Source: Phytomonas francai
Lineage: Eukaryota > Euglenozoa > Kinetoplastea > Trypanosomatida > Trypanosomatidae
DNA: 64,000 bases
Assembly (NCBI GenBank): GCA_001766655.1
Contig: MJCC01000004.1
Coordinates: forward strand, 745,344 to 809,343
Reading direction: 5' to 3'
Below are positions 1 to 9,952 of this stretch, one piece after another; the stretch's first letter is position 1, and each line of letters starts with the position of its first letter. Position numbers and translations under genes: made by a program. A model generated the notes under the pieces. The model made no database searches. It was not told the origin of the DNA and saw nothing but the letters and a program-made list of their open reading frames with translations.

Positions 1-3000
1 GCTGACGTTGAGGTCGGCATCTTTCAGGCGCTGCCGCATCTGCGCCACCGACGCCATCTTGATGGCTAGGCGATGGATCATGCCTTGACAGTAGTCCTCC
101 TCAGTTATACGAGAGCTACGCTGCGGGATGGCAATGTTCCACCTTTTCAGTAGCGGGCGCAGCCCCTTCAAGCGCTGAGCTACTGAAAATGGACTGAAGC
201 AGTTCGTGAGCACAGCAGCCATAGAAGCGGCGGGGCCCACGATTGTGCCCACGGATGACAGCAGCGCACTTGTGTTGTTCGACGCCGTGTCATCCTTGTT
301 GTCGTTAGACAGCACCACGTCGAGTTCTGTCCGCAGCCGCGCGTATTGCCGGCCAGGGACACTGTTCAGCTGGTATATCTCAACCGGGTACGGCACCCCG
401 CGCAGCTGCTGTTGACCCAGCGTCTCACAGCGCAAGGACGCGCGTTCGCGATGCGACAGCGACCACCACACACACTCCGTCAGTAATATCTGCCCACCAT
501 TGCCTATCGTCTCCGTACGCGCTGCCATGTTCGACGTCTCACCGTAGTAGTCGAAGCCCTTAGTTATCTTATCGTAGCGGATGTCAGACAGCCCGGTGTG
601 GATTCCAATCCGCACACGCAAGCCGTTCCACAGCTTGCTGTACTCGTCACTCGTCAGCATCGCCGTTGGCGGCTTGTACTCAACATTCTCCTCGCGGCGC
701 CGCATCTCGAACTTGCGGTAAGCACTGTCCAGATCGCTAGTACCCCACAAGGACCTGAGCAGCGTGAGCTCTATTTCAGACACGAGCTGCACAGCCGTGT
801 ATGCATTTTTGCATGCAATGATAAATGAGTCACCCACCGTCTTCACCTCGTAGCACCTGTACTTCGCGATTACTGCGCGGATCAACCTGTGATGCATCGC
901 AACAGCGCGTGGCATCAGCTGCGGCAGCATCGCCCACAGCGCTGTACTGCTCTCAATGTCTGTGAAGACGAGCGTCACGGGCAGATGCACATCTTTCGGG
1001 GCGTTCCTGTTGTCGCGGCTCCCTTTGCAGAATAACCACAGCAAAAGCATCAGAGGGAGAATGGTGCCCACAGTATAGCCCACTGCCATACCCGCGATAG
1101 TTCCAGAAGACAAAGCGTGATCTTGAGTCGACACGTTGTACACGATGTCAGGGGTACTGGGTGGGTAGTCGTTCGACACGGATGGATTGAACACGCGCTC
1201 CATCGACAACACGTAAATGTCACGCGCACCGTAGTTCTTCGTGACGGTGCAGCCGGCGGTATCTCCCGATGTCGTATAGCTACACACTTTATTGTACGGC
1301 CCGAATTGTGTGTTACCACCAAGGGCAACCGTTTCTCGCGCGTAGAGTTCACTTAGCACATCTTTTTGGTTGCTGTTTAAGTACAACAAATTAGAAAGTA
1401 TGGAACCCACAATATAAGTCTCAAAACCGGTGGGCGTACAGTATTCTTCAGACTGGATGATCTGGTGGAATTTAGTCAGGATGTAGGAGCGAGCATGCGC
1501 CTCAGAAGAGTGATCCGTCCAGAGTGGCAGATTCGTGATTGTTAGCAGCCGGGCCTGCACAGAGGTCTCTTCCTTCTTCAACACAGATACGATCGTCTCG
1601 TAGTGCGTCGAAAAGTCGCGGTAGCTCAAGACCACACAGGCGCGCGGATTCTTTCGTAGGTGGTCCGCAAGGCGCTGCACGTCATCCTCGTTCAGACCCA
1701 CCAGCAGCGTGTACCCGTCTGCGGCAATGCCGGACGTCAGAGTATCATCGTCGCCCATGCTGAGCCTCCTCCCCACCACATAGCCCAGCGTAACGGCGGT
1801 CTTGTTCACAACGTCCAAAATCATCCCCGACTCTTCGGGTGTGAGGCCACGCACCACTACATCCAGTGTCGTGGAGGGTACCTTATGCCGCACGCTATTG
1901 TCCGACAGATACTTCATAAGCACGAAGAACTGCTGCTCGAGCGTCGGTACAATTTCAATGGTATTGTTATTTGCGAGGGCGTTAAGCCGTGGCCGCTTAA
2001 AGATGGGATTTATCATCACCATATTTTCAGGCATGTCTGGAGTCGTGGGACCGGAGAAGAGAGAGGCATAATAGCTTTGGGTGAAGTCCACAACCTCCTC
2101 CGCAAGATCAGACGGTGAGGTTTTGAGCTCCGTGATGGCAAACATGAATGGCAATACCGAATAGCGGAGAGAAAACATTCGTGAAATTTTACCCACAGCC
2201 ACACATGTTTCAGATAATTTTGTAAAATAATCTTCTCCTGTTATGCGCAAAACCACTATAGAAACGAATTTCATAGTGATGCTTTCCTTATCGGGGTAGC
2301 AACCCTTCAAGGGGTAGGTGTAGTTAAATTCTTCTGCATATCCCATCGTGTCATTAGCGAAGTACTTCTTGAGAATGACCATGTGGCCACCTTGGTTGCA
2401 CTCGCACATGATGCCCTGGTTTGTAACAAGCGGAGAGCACGTGCCACCGTAGTCTCCCACGACAAAGTCGTCGTAGACAACAAAACGATTCTGGGAGAAA
2501 AGATGCTTCTGGAGGCTCGTTCGGTTCTCAGCCCAGTCTGCATAAAATAATACCTTTTTCATGATGGTGCCTGCAATCCAGCCGGATAGCATAAGCTCGG
2601 TCTCAGTGAACCGATGCTCGACCTCATTCCAGTTGTCTTTACTGAAGCTCATGCTGTAATTATTAGTTGCGTTGTACGCCGTCATTTGCTCTCGGAACAC
2701 CTGAACATGATGATACGCCATATCCGTGGCTAGCAGGTTGGTACCGCTAGTGATCACTTGGCCGTCTTGAGGGGTAATTCTTTTATTCTTGACAAGTTTC
2801 AGGTAGGTCCTCGTGAGGACACTTTGTTGTGAACGTGTGCCCAGCAAAATGGCAGCGGCCGTTTCCTCTGTTGTTAGGCACCGTTCCAAAAATTCATAGG
2901 TATGGGCTGTAATATCCCCGAAGACGAGGATGGCCTGTGGTTTCTGTTTTGCAAACTCCGTAAAGGCGGCGTCGTTGAAGCTTGAACCGTAGGGTTCTGT

Positions 3001-3681
3001 GTAGAAAGTGATAGTGATCCCATGGTCGCTGCTACCGAGTATTTGGGTTGCCAAATCAGACTCATTTTTACCGTACTTCACGCCTGTGAAGTACATGATG
3101 CCAACACGTCTCACCAGGATATTTAAGATATACCTGGAAAGCAATATTATCTCAGCACGGGGGTCGGCTCGCGTGAAAAAGGCGTTCGGTGTCCAGCCGC
3201 GTGATTCTACGCCTGAAGCAAAAGGTGATAGGCACACGAGGCCACTTGTTTTGACAATGTCACTTGCTAAGACATCGGTGGTGTCCTTGTCTGAGAATGG
3301 GCCCAGAATGGCAAGTAAATCAGGATCCTGTTGCAGCTTCAGCTCGATTGTGTGAGTTAAATTAGAGAACCCGTCCTCCGATACATTGATAAACTCGATC
3401 TTTCGCCCCCCACCGGCTTGGAAGCTGATGTTGTAGAGGGCTGCGTTTACTCCAGACCACACCGCATTCACCAGGCTTTGATATTTCTCTTCCGTCGTAT
3501 GCAACAGGTTGAGTATTTTAATGGGTGCTTCCTTTCCTGTGCCCGGATCCGCACGGGCCATCTCGCCAGACAATGCCATGACGCATAGACAAATCAGGAC
3601 GCAGTTCAGAAACGTGCCAAGACCCACGCCGGTGAAGCCGGGCGACGCCAGATGACAAGGTTTAGGGTGTGATTTGAGCAT
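1..3681 (-). CDS. Receptor-type adenylate cyclase, 3' end beyond window
   Basis: Makes cAMP from ATP at the plasma or flagellar membrane; this is the trypanosomatid receptor cyclase family (GRESAG4/RAC type). Translating the minus strand from the ATG at 3681 gives 1227 codons with no stop to the window edge. Seen in order: a hydrophobic N-terminal signal segment (about residues 18-40), a large extracellular part resembling periplasmic-binding-protein-like receptor domains, one membrane helix (about 860-885), then a class III cyclase domain. The two metal-binding aspartates are visible at D908 (in FTDIESST) and D951 (in VKTVGDSF), 43 residues apart as usual for the family, so the catalytic domain looks intact. 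The C-terminal tail is missing because the window ends. The ligand is unknown. Family assignment is firm. Confidence 0.93.
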   Translation of the reverse strand, partial: MLKSHPKPCHLASPGFTGVGLGTFLNCVLICLCVMALSGEMARADPGTGKEAPIKILNLLHTTEEKYQSLVNAVWSGVNAALYNISFQAGGGRKIEFINVSEDGFSNLTHTIELKLQQDPDLLAILGPFSDKDTTDVLASDIVKTSGLVCLSPFASGVESRGWTPNAFFTRADPRAEIILLSRYILNILVRRVGIMYFTGVKYGKNESDLATQILGSSDHGITITFYTEPYGSSFNDAAFTEFAKQKPQAILVFGDITAHTYEFLERCLTTEETAAAILLGTRSQQSVLTRTYLKLVKNKRITPQDGQVITSGTNLLATDMAYHHVQVFREQMTAYNATNNYSMSFSKDNWNEVEHRFTETELMLSGWIAGTIMKKVLFYADWAENRTSLQKHLFSQNRFVVYDDFVVGDYGGTCSPLVTNQGIMCECNQGGHMVILKKYFANDTMGYAEEFNYTYPLKGCYPDKESITMKFVSIVVLRITGEDYFTKLSETCVAVGKISRMFSLRYSVLPFMFAITELKTSPSDLAEEVVDFTQSYYASLFSGPTTPDMPENMVMINPIFKRPRLNALANNNTIEIVPTLEQQFFVLMKYLSDNSVRHKVPSTTLDVVVRGLTPEESGMILDVVNKTAVTLGYVVGRRLSMGDDDTLTSGIAADGYTLLVGLNEDDVQRLADHLRKNPRACVVLSYRDFSTHYETIVSVLKKEETSVQARLLTITNLPLWTDHSSEAHARSYILTKFHQIIQSEEYCTPTGFETYIVGSILSNLLYLNSNQKDVLSELYARETVALGGNTQFGPYNKVCSYTTSGDTAGCTVTKNYGARDIYVLSMERVFNPSVSNDYPPSTPDIVYNVSTQDHALSSGTIAGMAVGYTVGTILPLMLLLWLFCKGSRDNRNAPKDVHLPVTLVFTDIESSTALWAMLPQLMPRAVAMHHRLIRAVIAKYRCYEVKTVGDSFIIACKNAYTAVQLVSEIELTLLRSLWGTSDLDSAYRKFEMRRREENVEYKPPTAMLTSDEYSKLWNGLRVRIGIHTGLSDIRYDKITKGFDYYGETSNMAARTETIGNGGQILLTECVWWSLSHRERASLRCETLGQQQLRGVPYPVEIYQLNSVPGRQYARLRTELDVVLSNDNKDDTASNNTSALLSSVGTIVGPAASMAAVLTNCFSPFSVAQRLKGLRPLLKRWNIAIPQRSSRITEEDYCQGMIHRLAIKMASVAQMRQRLKDADLNVS

Positions 3682-6048
3682 TTCAGACCGAACACAGCCG
3701 CGTGTAGTGTGTATTGGTAAGATAGCGATTGGTAGCTTAGTCTATTTTAGGAAAAAGGGTTCAAGAAGGAAAAGAGCTAGGGTTGTGAAAGATGTTGAGC
3801 TACAGGCAGCAAACGCGCCCAAAGCCCCCGACAGAGCGCAATGCCCCTCATGTCATATAGTCCGGGGATTCAGGTTTTGCATTCAGGCCGACAGCAAGCA
3901 TAGGGAAGCACACCCCAGGCTACATCTACAAGTTACCTCATAAAATACCACCCCCGCGATTTTGAAGAACCTCAGAGACACGAAGTCGCCCCAGCATGTC
4001 CCTTGTGCCGCCCTTTGCACGACCCCCGCAGACCCTCCTACCCCCTACCCGCTCCTCTACCAAAAAAGACACACTGTAGCTACTGCATAGAAGGGCGTAT
4101 ACCTTAAGCTTTTCCCTGTCCATGGGTAGTGGCGGGAGGGAGGGGGCACGTTGGTTCCGCCTGCGCGTTTGTTTACACTGGCGTAGTCATTCCCTCTGCA
4201 AGCTAGGTCGTACAGCTTTGAAGAGATTCACACGCCTTATGCAGACGCTGTGCCTTGCTTCCCTATGCCCACCAGCACTCAACCCATCAGGAGGCCAACA
4301 CCCAAGATGCCCCCACGGACGTAGTTTGGTCGACGTATTGATGCGGTATGTCAAAGGCAGCCCAGTTCCAAATTGCCCTTCCGGAATAATTCCAGCACTT
4401 TGCCCATGGAGTGGGCAGGGTAAGAAAGCACGTGCGCGGTAGTGGAGGCACCTCGGCCATATTTCTCTGCATGGGTTTTGAGATCGTGTTCCGTGCAGCA
4501 TGAGATGGGAATCACGTGATATGGAAGGAGACGTGTTTCCTTCAGGACGTAGGCGTTGTGGGCTCCGGTGATTGCGCGGGCTGTGGGACCTTGAAGGGAT
4601 TCGAGACGCACAGCGGCTCCAGGGGCCACGTGACACCAACTGGGACTCGACAAAATCCCGGGGTTCAATAGACGGGCCGGCGTCGCCTTGCTGATACCCC
4701 TTGTGTTTTCTAGTCGTTCCAAGTATCAGCTGGGTTCGACGCTTAGTAGCATTGGGTGCTGATCGTCAACGGATAGATGGCTATGAAGACAAAGGCACAG
4801 AGAACCAGGCAGTTGGGAGTAAACCAGTGTGTCTCGGGGGCTCCCATTAAGATGAGGTTAAACTCCGACAGGATCGAGGCGCAGCCCCGACTTCCATGTA
4901 ATGCTGTGCACATTTGTTTCAGCATGTTTCCACGCGCCAGGAGAGTAATGCTAGATAAGACGTCAACAAGGCACTCACGATGGACAAAGCGCATGAACGG
5001 CGCCGGGTGGGTTCGAGGAACCTCCTGCTCGTGGTGCTGAGCTGTGTGCATCGCCCTTTCCAGCATCATAGGTCAGTTTCCCTTGGACACCCGCAGGGGT
5101 GCTGCGTGGGTGGCGTGCGATCGTGCATGTCCTAGAGGATCGTCAACCTATTTCCGAGACTAGAGTCCCAATCTGTCCTGGAATTACTGTGCGTGGAAGT
5201 TAGATGAGGATGTCCTGATTTGTGGTGAATAAGTTTGCTATGTTCCTGCACGTATGACCCGAGGATGAGCCACGTTCCAATTTTTAAGCCTTTAATTGAT
5301 TTAATGGCATGGTTTAGGTGGGGTTGTATTTTCTTTTTCAGTATAGTTATTTACATCTCTACATTTTCCCCCAATTTGGATTGGAATTACTTCAATTTTA
5401 TTCGCCTCATGTGGTGCACTATGGGGTGTTTGGAGTAATTTTTTATTTTTGATGGTATCCCACTTCAATCCAATTACTTCTTTGAACTGCCTATTAAGTG
5501 TATATATTTTATAATATGTTCTTAATGATGAATTCATTTCAGCTTAGATAATAATAATGAAAATCTAAGAGAATTACCCTGTTTAGTCACTTTTAGTGGA
5601 GAATTAATATATATATATATATTGACTGCCCTCACGTAAAAGGCTAGGTATGGGCAGTCCTTCCCCCCTCCCCCCTATAAGTTGGGGGGCGACCTGTAGA
5701 TAGGGCAATTGGATTTTGGATAAAATATCGAGTATGAGGGCTGAGTTAATTTCTCCTTTTTAAAATTGTTCTCCAGACCTTATACTGAGCATCAGACATA
5801 GATGAACCTGTGCCAACTATGGCTACTACCAAGGGAGCTCATCCCCCCTGCTAGGCATCATTATGACAAATACATCTTCAAAAAATAATCCACTTGAGGA
5901 AGGTAAAAAGGTTTGAAAGCAGCGTTTTATTATTATTCTGCTTCATTGATAAACGAAAATAGTACTATTTATTCTGTAAATTTTTTTTTTGTTTATTACC
6001 CTCAAAAAAGTATACATTTTTTTCATAGTAAACCATTTACATTTTTTT
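3682..6048. other. Long gene-free stretch, two compositional halves
   Basis: About 3700-5230 is GC-richer than typical spacer here and contains overlapping minus-strand open frames (4187-4639, 4351-4722, 4743-5069) that match nothing I know and shift frame among themselves. About 5240-6048 is AT-rich ordinary spacer with an (AT)n run at 5607-5622. No tRNA, rRNA or snRNA was recognised. The first half could be a decayed gene or unrecognised non-coding RNA. Confidence 0.5.
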
Positions 6049-6975
6049 TTACATACATGATTCGTATGTCGGGACCAAGTATTTGATGTTGATGAATGCG
6101 TCCTCGCCCCCGTACCTCTCTAGCATGTTCAGCGTCTTGTTTATCAAACCCGTAAGATCACGATATTTGTACTGGCCAAAGTCCATGCGGTCACCTGTGC
6201 TCTTGGTTCGATTCTTAAAAATGTTGAGGACCGGAAGGAGCTGACGGTAGTATGGCACCAATGCTTCACCCACATACTCCCCGCTAACCAAAAGCTGAAG
6301 CAATACCTTCATGGCTTTCACCAAGATCTCCGGATGCCGCACGTTGAGGGCGGTCTTTAGCGGAACAATGAGCTGTGGAATTGTCGCCAATATCTTCGAT
6401 CCACCTCGCTCTAAAAGATCAAGGGTACCCTGTAGCGCTACAAAACTATATGGCTCCTCCAACTCGCGCAGGCCATCCATAAAAATTGGCAAATAATAGT
6501 GGTAATCTAACTTTGTCACATCTACTTTCCATTGCAGCGTGCGTTGTGCGGCGTGTTGAATGGAAAGGGGAAGGTCCCCTCGTTCATAGTGACGCCTGAA
6601 GTCTGTTGGCAGTATCACTTGCTTCGAAAAGACCCCCGTCTTCGTGGGCCCCTTTGGATCTCCAAATCGACCATCACGGAGTGAAAGCTCTGCGGCCCCG
6701 CTCCCCACGAAGGTGCTCGCCGTCATGCCCCCGTTTCCAGTATGGCTCACGAGAATTACTTTCGAGGCGGCGGCCTCTGTTTGGGTTCCTCCTACAGGTT
6801 TTGCGAGGACACCGGATTTGCATCGCCCAATTGCGACGGAGGCGCATGTTACGTTTGGCTTGTCGCGGCCAGCCGTTGGGCATGTAGGAAAGGAGCCGAA
6901 TGGGCCTTCGCTTAGGGGAGGGAGGTAATCCCTATTCTTTTTTATTTTCCTTTGTTGCGAGTTAGAGAAGGCCAT
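6049..6975 (-). CDS. PACRG: PACRG (parkin co-regulated gene) homologue
   Basis: Axonemal inner-junction protein that links the A and B tubules of ciliary doublets. The 308-residue protein has a low-complexity first third, then the PACRG domain from about residue 115 to the end. Family blocks are visible: [45 protein letters not shown] and the C-terminal [18 protein letters not shown] region. These helical-repeat blocks are diagnostic. The ATG at 6975 lies just after an AG within an A-rich stretch. Trypanosomatids commonly have two PACRG paralogues and I cannot say which this is. The next gene in transcription order is the cyclase, across the long spacer. Confidence 0.92.
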   Translation of the reverse strand: MAFSNSQQRKIKKNRDYLPPLSEGPFGSFPTCPTAGRDKPNVTCASVAIGRCKSGVLAKPVGGTQTEAAASKVILVSHTGNGGMTASTFVGSGAAELSLRDGRFGDPKGPTKTGVFSKQVILPTDFRRHYERGDLPLSIQHAAQRTLQWKVDVTKLDYHYYLPIFMDGLRELEEPYSFVALQGTLDLLERGGSKILATIPQLIVPLKTALNVRHPEILVKAMKVLLQLLVSGEYVGEALVPYYRQLLPVLNIFKNRTKSTGDRMDFGQYKYRDLTGLINKTLNMLERYGGEDAFINIKYLVPTYESCM

Positions 6976-7811
6976 TTTTTTCTTGTATGTGTATAATATT
7001 TTTACCTTTATATATATATATATATATATACCTATTCTGGATATATTTTGTTATATGACGAGAATGAAATGGAATTCCTCCATAGATACATTAATACTGC
7101 TTTTTCCCCATTAAAACACCACATCTTTACAAAAATATTTATGCCTCGACACAGTAATACGGCTGCTCCCAGTGACTTCTATCTACATTATAGTTTGTGC
7201 CACATTTATATCAAGTATGATTCTCTTTAATGGACTCTGCTCTAGTTTCAGTATTACTCTTAGTGCCTTTTATCATAGCAATAGAAGCGCGGTGGCAGAC
7301 GTCAGGACGTACCCGAGTGAACCGAAATAGAAGGTTTGAACTTCCCCGCTAACATGTCCTCGAGTTGGAATGGAGTCTGTTTGTGGATGTCTTTCTTACC
7401 ATCAGTTCATTTGGTTGAGCCTTTCATTTGTAGTGGCTTAGCATAAGGGAGAATTTAAAAATCACAGAAGAGTTAGGGAAAGTTGAAAAGAGACATAATC
7501 AACGCATTCAAACTATTTAGTCTTGCGAGTTTCATTCTTTGCCTCGAAATGCTCTCCGATGTTTGGGTGTTAAATAGGACCAAACAGGGCGAAGAATAAT
7601 GTGCAAATAGGCTAAAACTATATTATGGTTTGCTTTCAATTATGCATAGATAATAAAGTTGTTGCAAAGCATCTTTAGCATAAGAAGAATAATAGTAATG
7701 ACAAATGCCCAAGCGTATCCATAACGATCTTAACAACTAGCAACAAAGTAAACCAAGGGAAAATTCTAGGTGCATAAACATGAAAAATGGAGTCTTTAAC
7801 AGCTGTGTACG
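6976..7811. other. Intergenic, AT-rich
   Basis: Holds the 3' region of the katanin gene and the 5' region of PACRG. A (TA)11 run is at 7009-7030. No coding sequence or RNA gene recognised. Confidence 0.6.
7009..7030. repeat. (TA)11 microsatellite
   Basis: Uninterrupted TA dinucleotide run just upstream of the PACRG start. Confidence 0.95.
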
Positions 7812-9500
7812 TCAATGCGCCCTCGAAGGTGCCAGTTCAGGCATCAGTCGCCGCGCCTCATCACCAATAGTGTCTTGTCGATGGGTTAGCGAAAGCACCT
7901 GTGTGGTGCACTGCCCAAGTTTCAAAACGCACACATCGTTGTCAGTCCCCTGAGGATCATGGAGCCCATCGCCGTAGAGCACGCGCGCCCGTCGCTGCCC
8001 CTCCTCCAGACGTGCGCGAAATTTCGTGTTGACGCTGCGTAGGGTCCGCAGCGCCATCAGCATCAGTGGGTCGTCCGGGGATCGCAGCGCGCGCTGGACG
8101 ACCTCGAGCAGCTCCGCGACGGCGTCCGGCGGGACCCTCTCCTTCATTCGCTGCTGCTGCATTGTTGTGAGGAAGTCATGCACGACGCCGCCGTCCGCGC
8201 CATCATCGCAGAGCTGTCTGAGGTACCGGAGGGCGGCGCGCGGGTCCTGCTGCCAGAGCGACCGAAACACACCTAGGGCGGTGGCCCGCAAACGGAGCGT
8301 GCGGCCCACTCCGACGCCGCTCGCGAGGAGCCGCTCCAGCACCTCCCCTTCAGATCCCTCCCCGTCGACGGCGGGGGGGCGCGGAAGCTCCAACAGGGGG
8401 CCGCGCAGCTCCGACGGCTCAGGGGGGGAAGGCGCGGGACCAGAATTGCCAGCCACATGGTTTGCAGGTTGGCTTTTCACTCGCACTGGGATCGGACATG
8501 GGGTGGGGCTGCTTTCGCTCATGGACCGGGGTAAGACTTCTCGTACTGTTGTAGTTGGTGGTGACCTAAAGGGTATGCTTGGTTTCGAGACCGCGTCTAC
8601 AGCCCTTTCACTTCCTACGGGAAAGCGCCCTGTTAGCGTGGTCGATCTATCCGCTTCAACGAACCAAACCTCGTCCGAGAAGGAGGTGTACGCTATATCT
8701 ACAAAGGGTCCCCATGGGGCGTCTTTGCTCCGCATGGCTTCATTCGTGAAGTTCCGCGTGTCCCAAATGTGGAGCTGATGCTCGGAGGCCGCCAAAAGAT
8801 GCGTCCCACCAAATCGCACGCAGTCCACCCGCTTGTTAGAGCCGCTGCTCTGGAATTGAACTGTAAACATTTCAAGGTCCCACAGCGCCACTGTTCCATT
8901 TTCGCAGCCAACTAGCATATAGTGCATTTCGGGATGAAAATGGAGGCTTGTAATAGCTCCCCTACCAAGCTCCAGGGATGCTTCTAGACTTGCCGTGCCG
9001 AGGTTGTATAACCGCACGATCCCGTTCGCGCAGCCGGTGGCGACCCACTTAACATTCGGTGAGAACTGCACCTTGTGGAGTGGCACCTTGGAGTCATTAT
9101 ACAGATGCACACGGACATTTTTACGAATATCCCAAACCCGCAAGATCGCGTCCGTGGAGACGCTAGCCATGAGGTAATCACACATGTGCACCTCGACGTC
9201 GGTGATAGCAGATCTATGTCCCTTAAACGTGCGGGAAACTTGCTCCGTAGCTAAGTTCCACATCAACAGCTCACCAGCAGCATTACCCCCTACCACGGCG
9301 CTTTGGTTTGAAGTGAACCCCAGTGACGTTACCGGTGCTGAAAATCCTTCAAGGCGTGCCTGAGGTGAGGTGCCCGTAAAGGGGTAGACGTAGAGGGAAC
9401 CATCGCGTCCACCGTATCCTACTAATTGCTTTGTTCGATTGGGGCTTAAGCGGGAGGCGACAACATCACACGGAAGCTGACAGGTATAGGTCGTATGCAT
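7812..9500 (-). CDS. KATNB1: Katanin p80 regulatory subunit
   Basis: WD40 subunit that targets and regulates the microtubule-severing AAA ATPase katanin p60 at basal bodies and the flagellum. I start it at the first ATG (9500; 562 aa), because the frame extends upstream only through a TTG codon and an AG acceptor (aaaaag) lies a few bases before this ATG. The N-terminal ~300 residues are WD40 repeats, with blocks such as LWDLEMF and VWDIRKN. A Ser/Pro-rich linker follows, then a helical C-terminal domain (about 395-550) with LRATALGVFRSLW and ALRTLRSVNTKFRARL, the pattern of the p80 con80 domain that binds p60. The linker and con80 region are GC-rich. A generic WD40 call (for example NEDD1) fits less well because con80 is present. 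Confidence 0.85.
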   Translation of the reverse strand: MHTTYTCQLPCDVVASRLSPNRTKQLVGYGGRDGSLYVYPFTGTSPQARLEGFSAPVTSLGFTSNQSAVVGGNAAGELLMWNLATEQVSRTFKGHRSAITDVEVHMCDYLMASVSTDAILRVWDIRKNVRVHLYNDSKVPLHKVQFSPNVKWVATGCANGIVRLYNLGTASLEASLELGRGAITSLHFHPEMHYMLVGCENGTVALWDLEMFTVQFQSSGSNKRVDCVRFGGTHLLAASEHQLHIWDTRNFTNEAMRSKDAPWGPFVDIAYTSFSDEVWFVEADRSTTLTGRFPVGSERAVDAVSKPSIPFRSPPTTTVREVLPRSMSESSPTPCPIPVRVKSQPANHVAGNSGPAPSPPEPSELRGPLLELPRPPAVDGEGSEGEVLERLLASGVGVGRTLRLRATALGVFRSLWQQDPRAALRYLRQLCDDGADGGVVHDFLTTMQQQRMKERVPPDAVAELLEVVQRALRSPDDPLMLMALRTLRSVNTKFRARLEEGQRRARVLYGDGLHDPQGTDNDVCVLKLGQCTTQVLSLTHRQDTIGDEARRLMPELAPSRAH

Positions 9501-9952
9501 TGACTTTTTCGATATTATTGGTAACGTCAGTAGCAAAGTAAATCGATTTATGTTTTATTAAAAAGTGAACCTTCCTCCCGATACGATGTCTCCTTCAAAA
9601 CACACACACACACACACACTTGAAGAAAAATAGAATTTCCTACAAATCGGGTGTGAAGAGGAGAGAGGGGAGGAAACTATGCGGCGCGTAAAATTTGCGC
9701 ATTTATTTTTATAGCAAGCGTGGTAAAATCAAGCGAAAGGAAAATAAAGGAGAGGGGTAGCGAAGAGCCTACAGGGAGTTACGCTCATTAACGCAGTGCA
9801 GTTTATACAATGTAAGTCAAAGACGCATCTTGATCGCGATTACCATTGAAATGGTTTAGGGGTTATTATTATTTTTCTAGATCATAACTATCACCACGAG
9901 GCAAAAGTTTTGCAGTTGTAAGATGGTGAGGCGTGAAGATAAATTAAAGCGC
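9501..9952. other. Intergenic with (CA)10
   Basis: A (CA)n run at 9601-9621 lies upstream of the katanin gene. Otherwise AT-rich spacer with nothing recognised. Confidence 0.6.
9601..9621. repeat. (CA)10 microsatellite
   Basis: Uninterrupted CA run on the plus strand (TG on the transcribed strand). Confidence 0.95.

Noticed and set aside
4728..5025. GGTTCGA strings as possible tRNA B boxes
   Set aside because: The following bases do not fit the B-box consensus and no cloverleaf can be drawn.
4743..5069. 108-codon minus-strand frame with a C-terminal hydrophobic segment
   Set aside because: It matches nothing known and neighbouring frames shift phase; it could be a relic but cannot be supported as a gene.
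7812..9500. First reading as a NEDD1 WD40 protein
   Set aside because: The C-terminal helical domain fits katanin p80 con80, and the WD40 blocks also fit p80 better.
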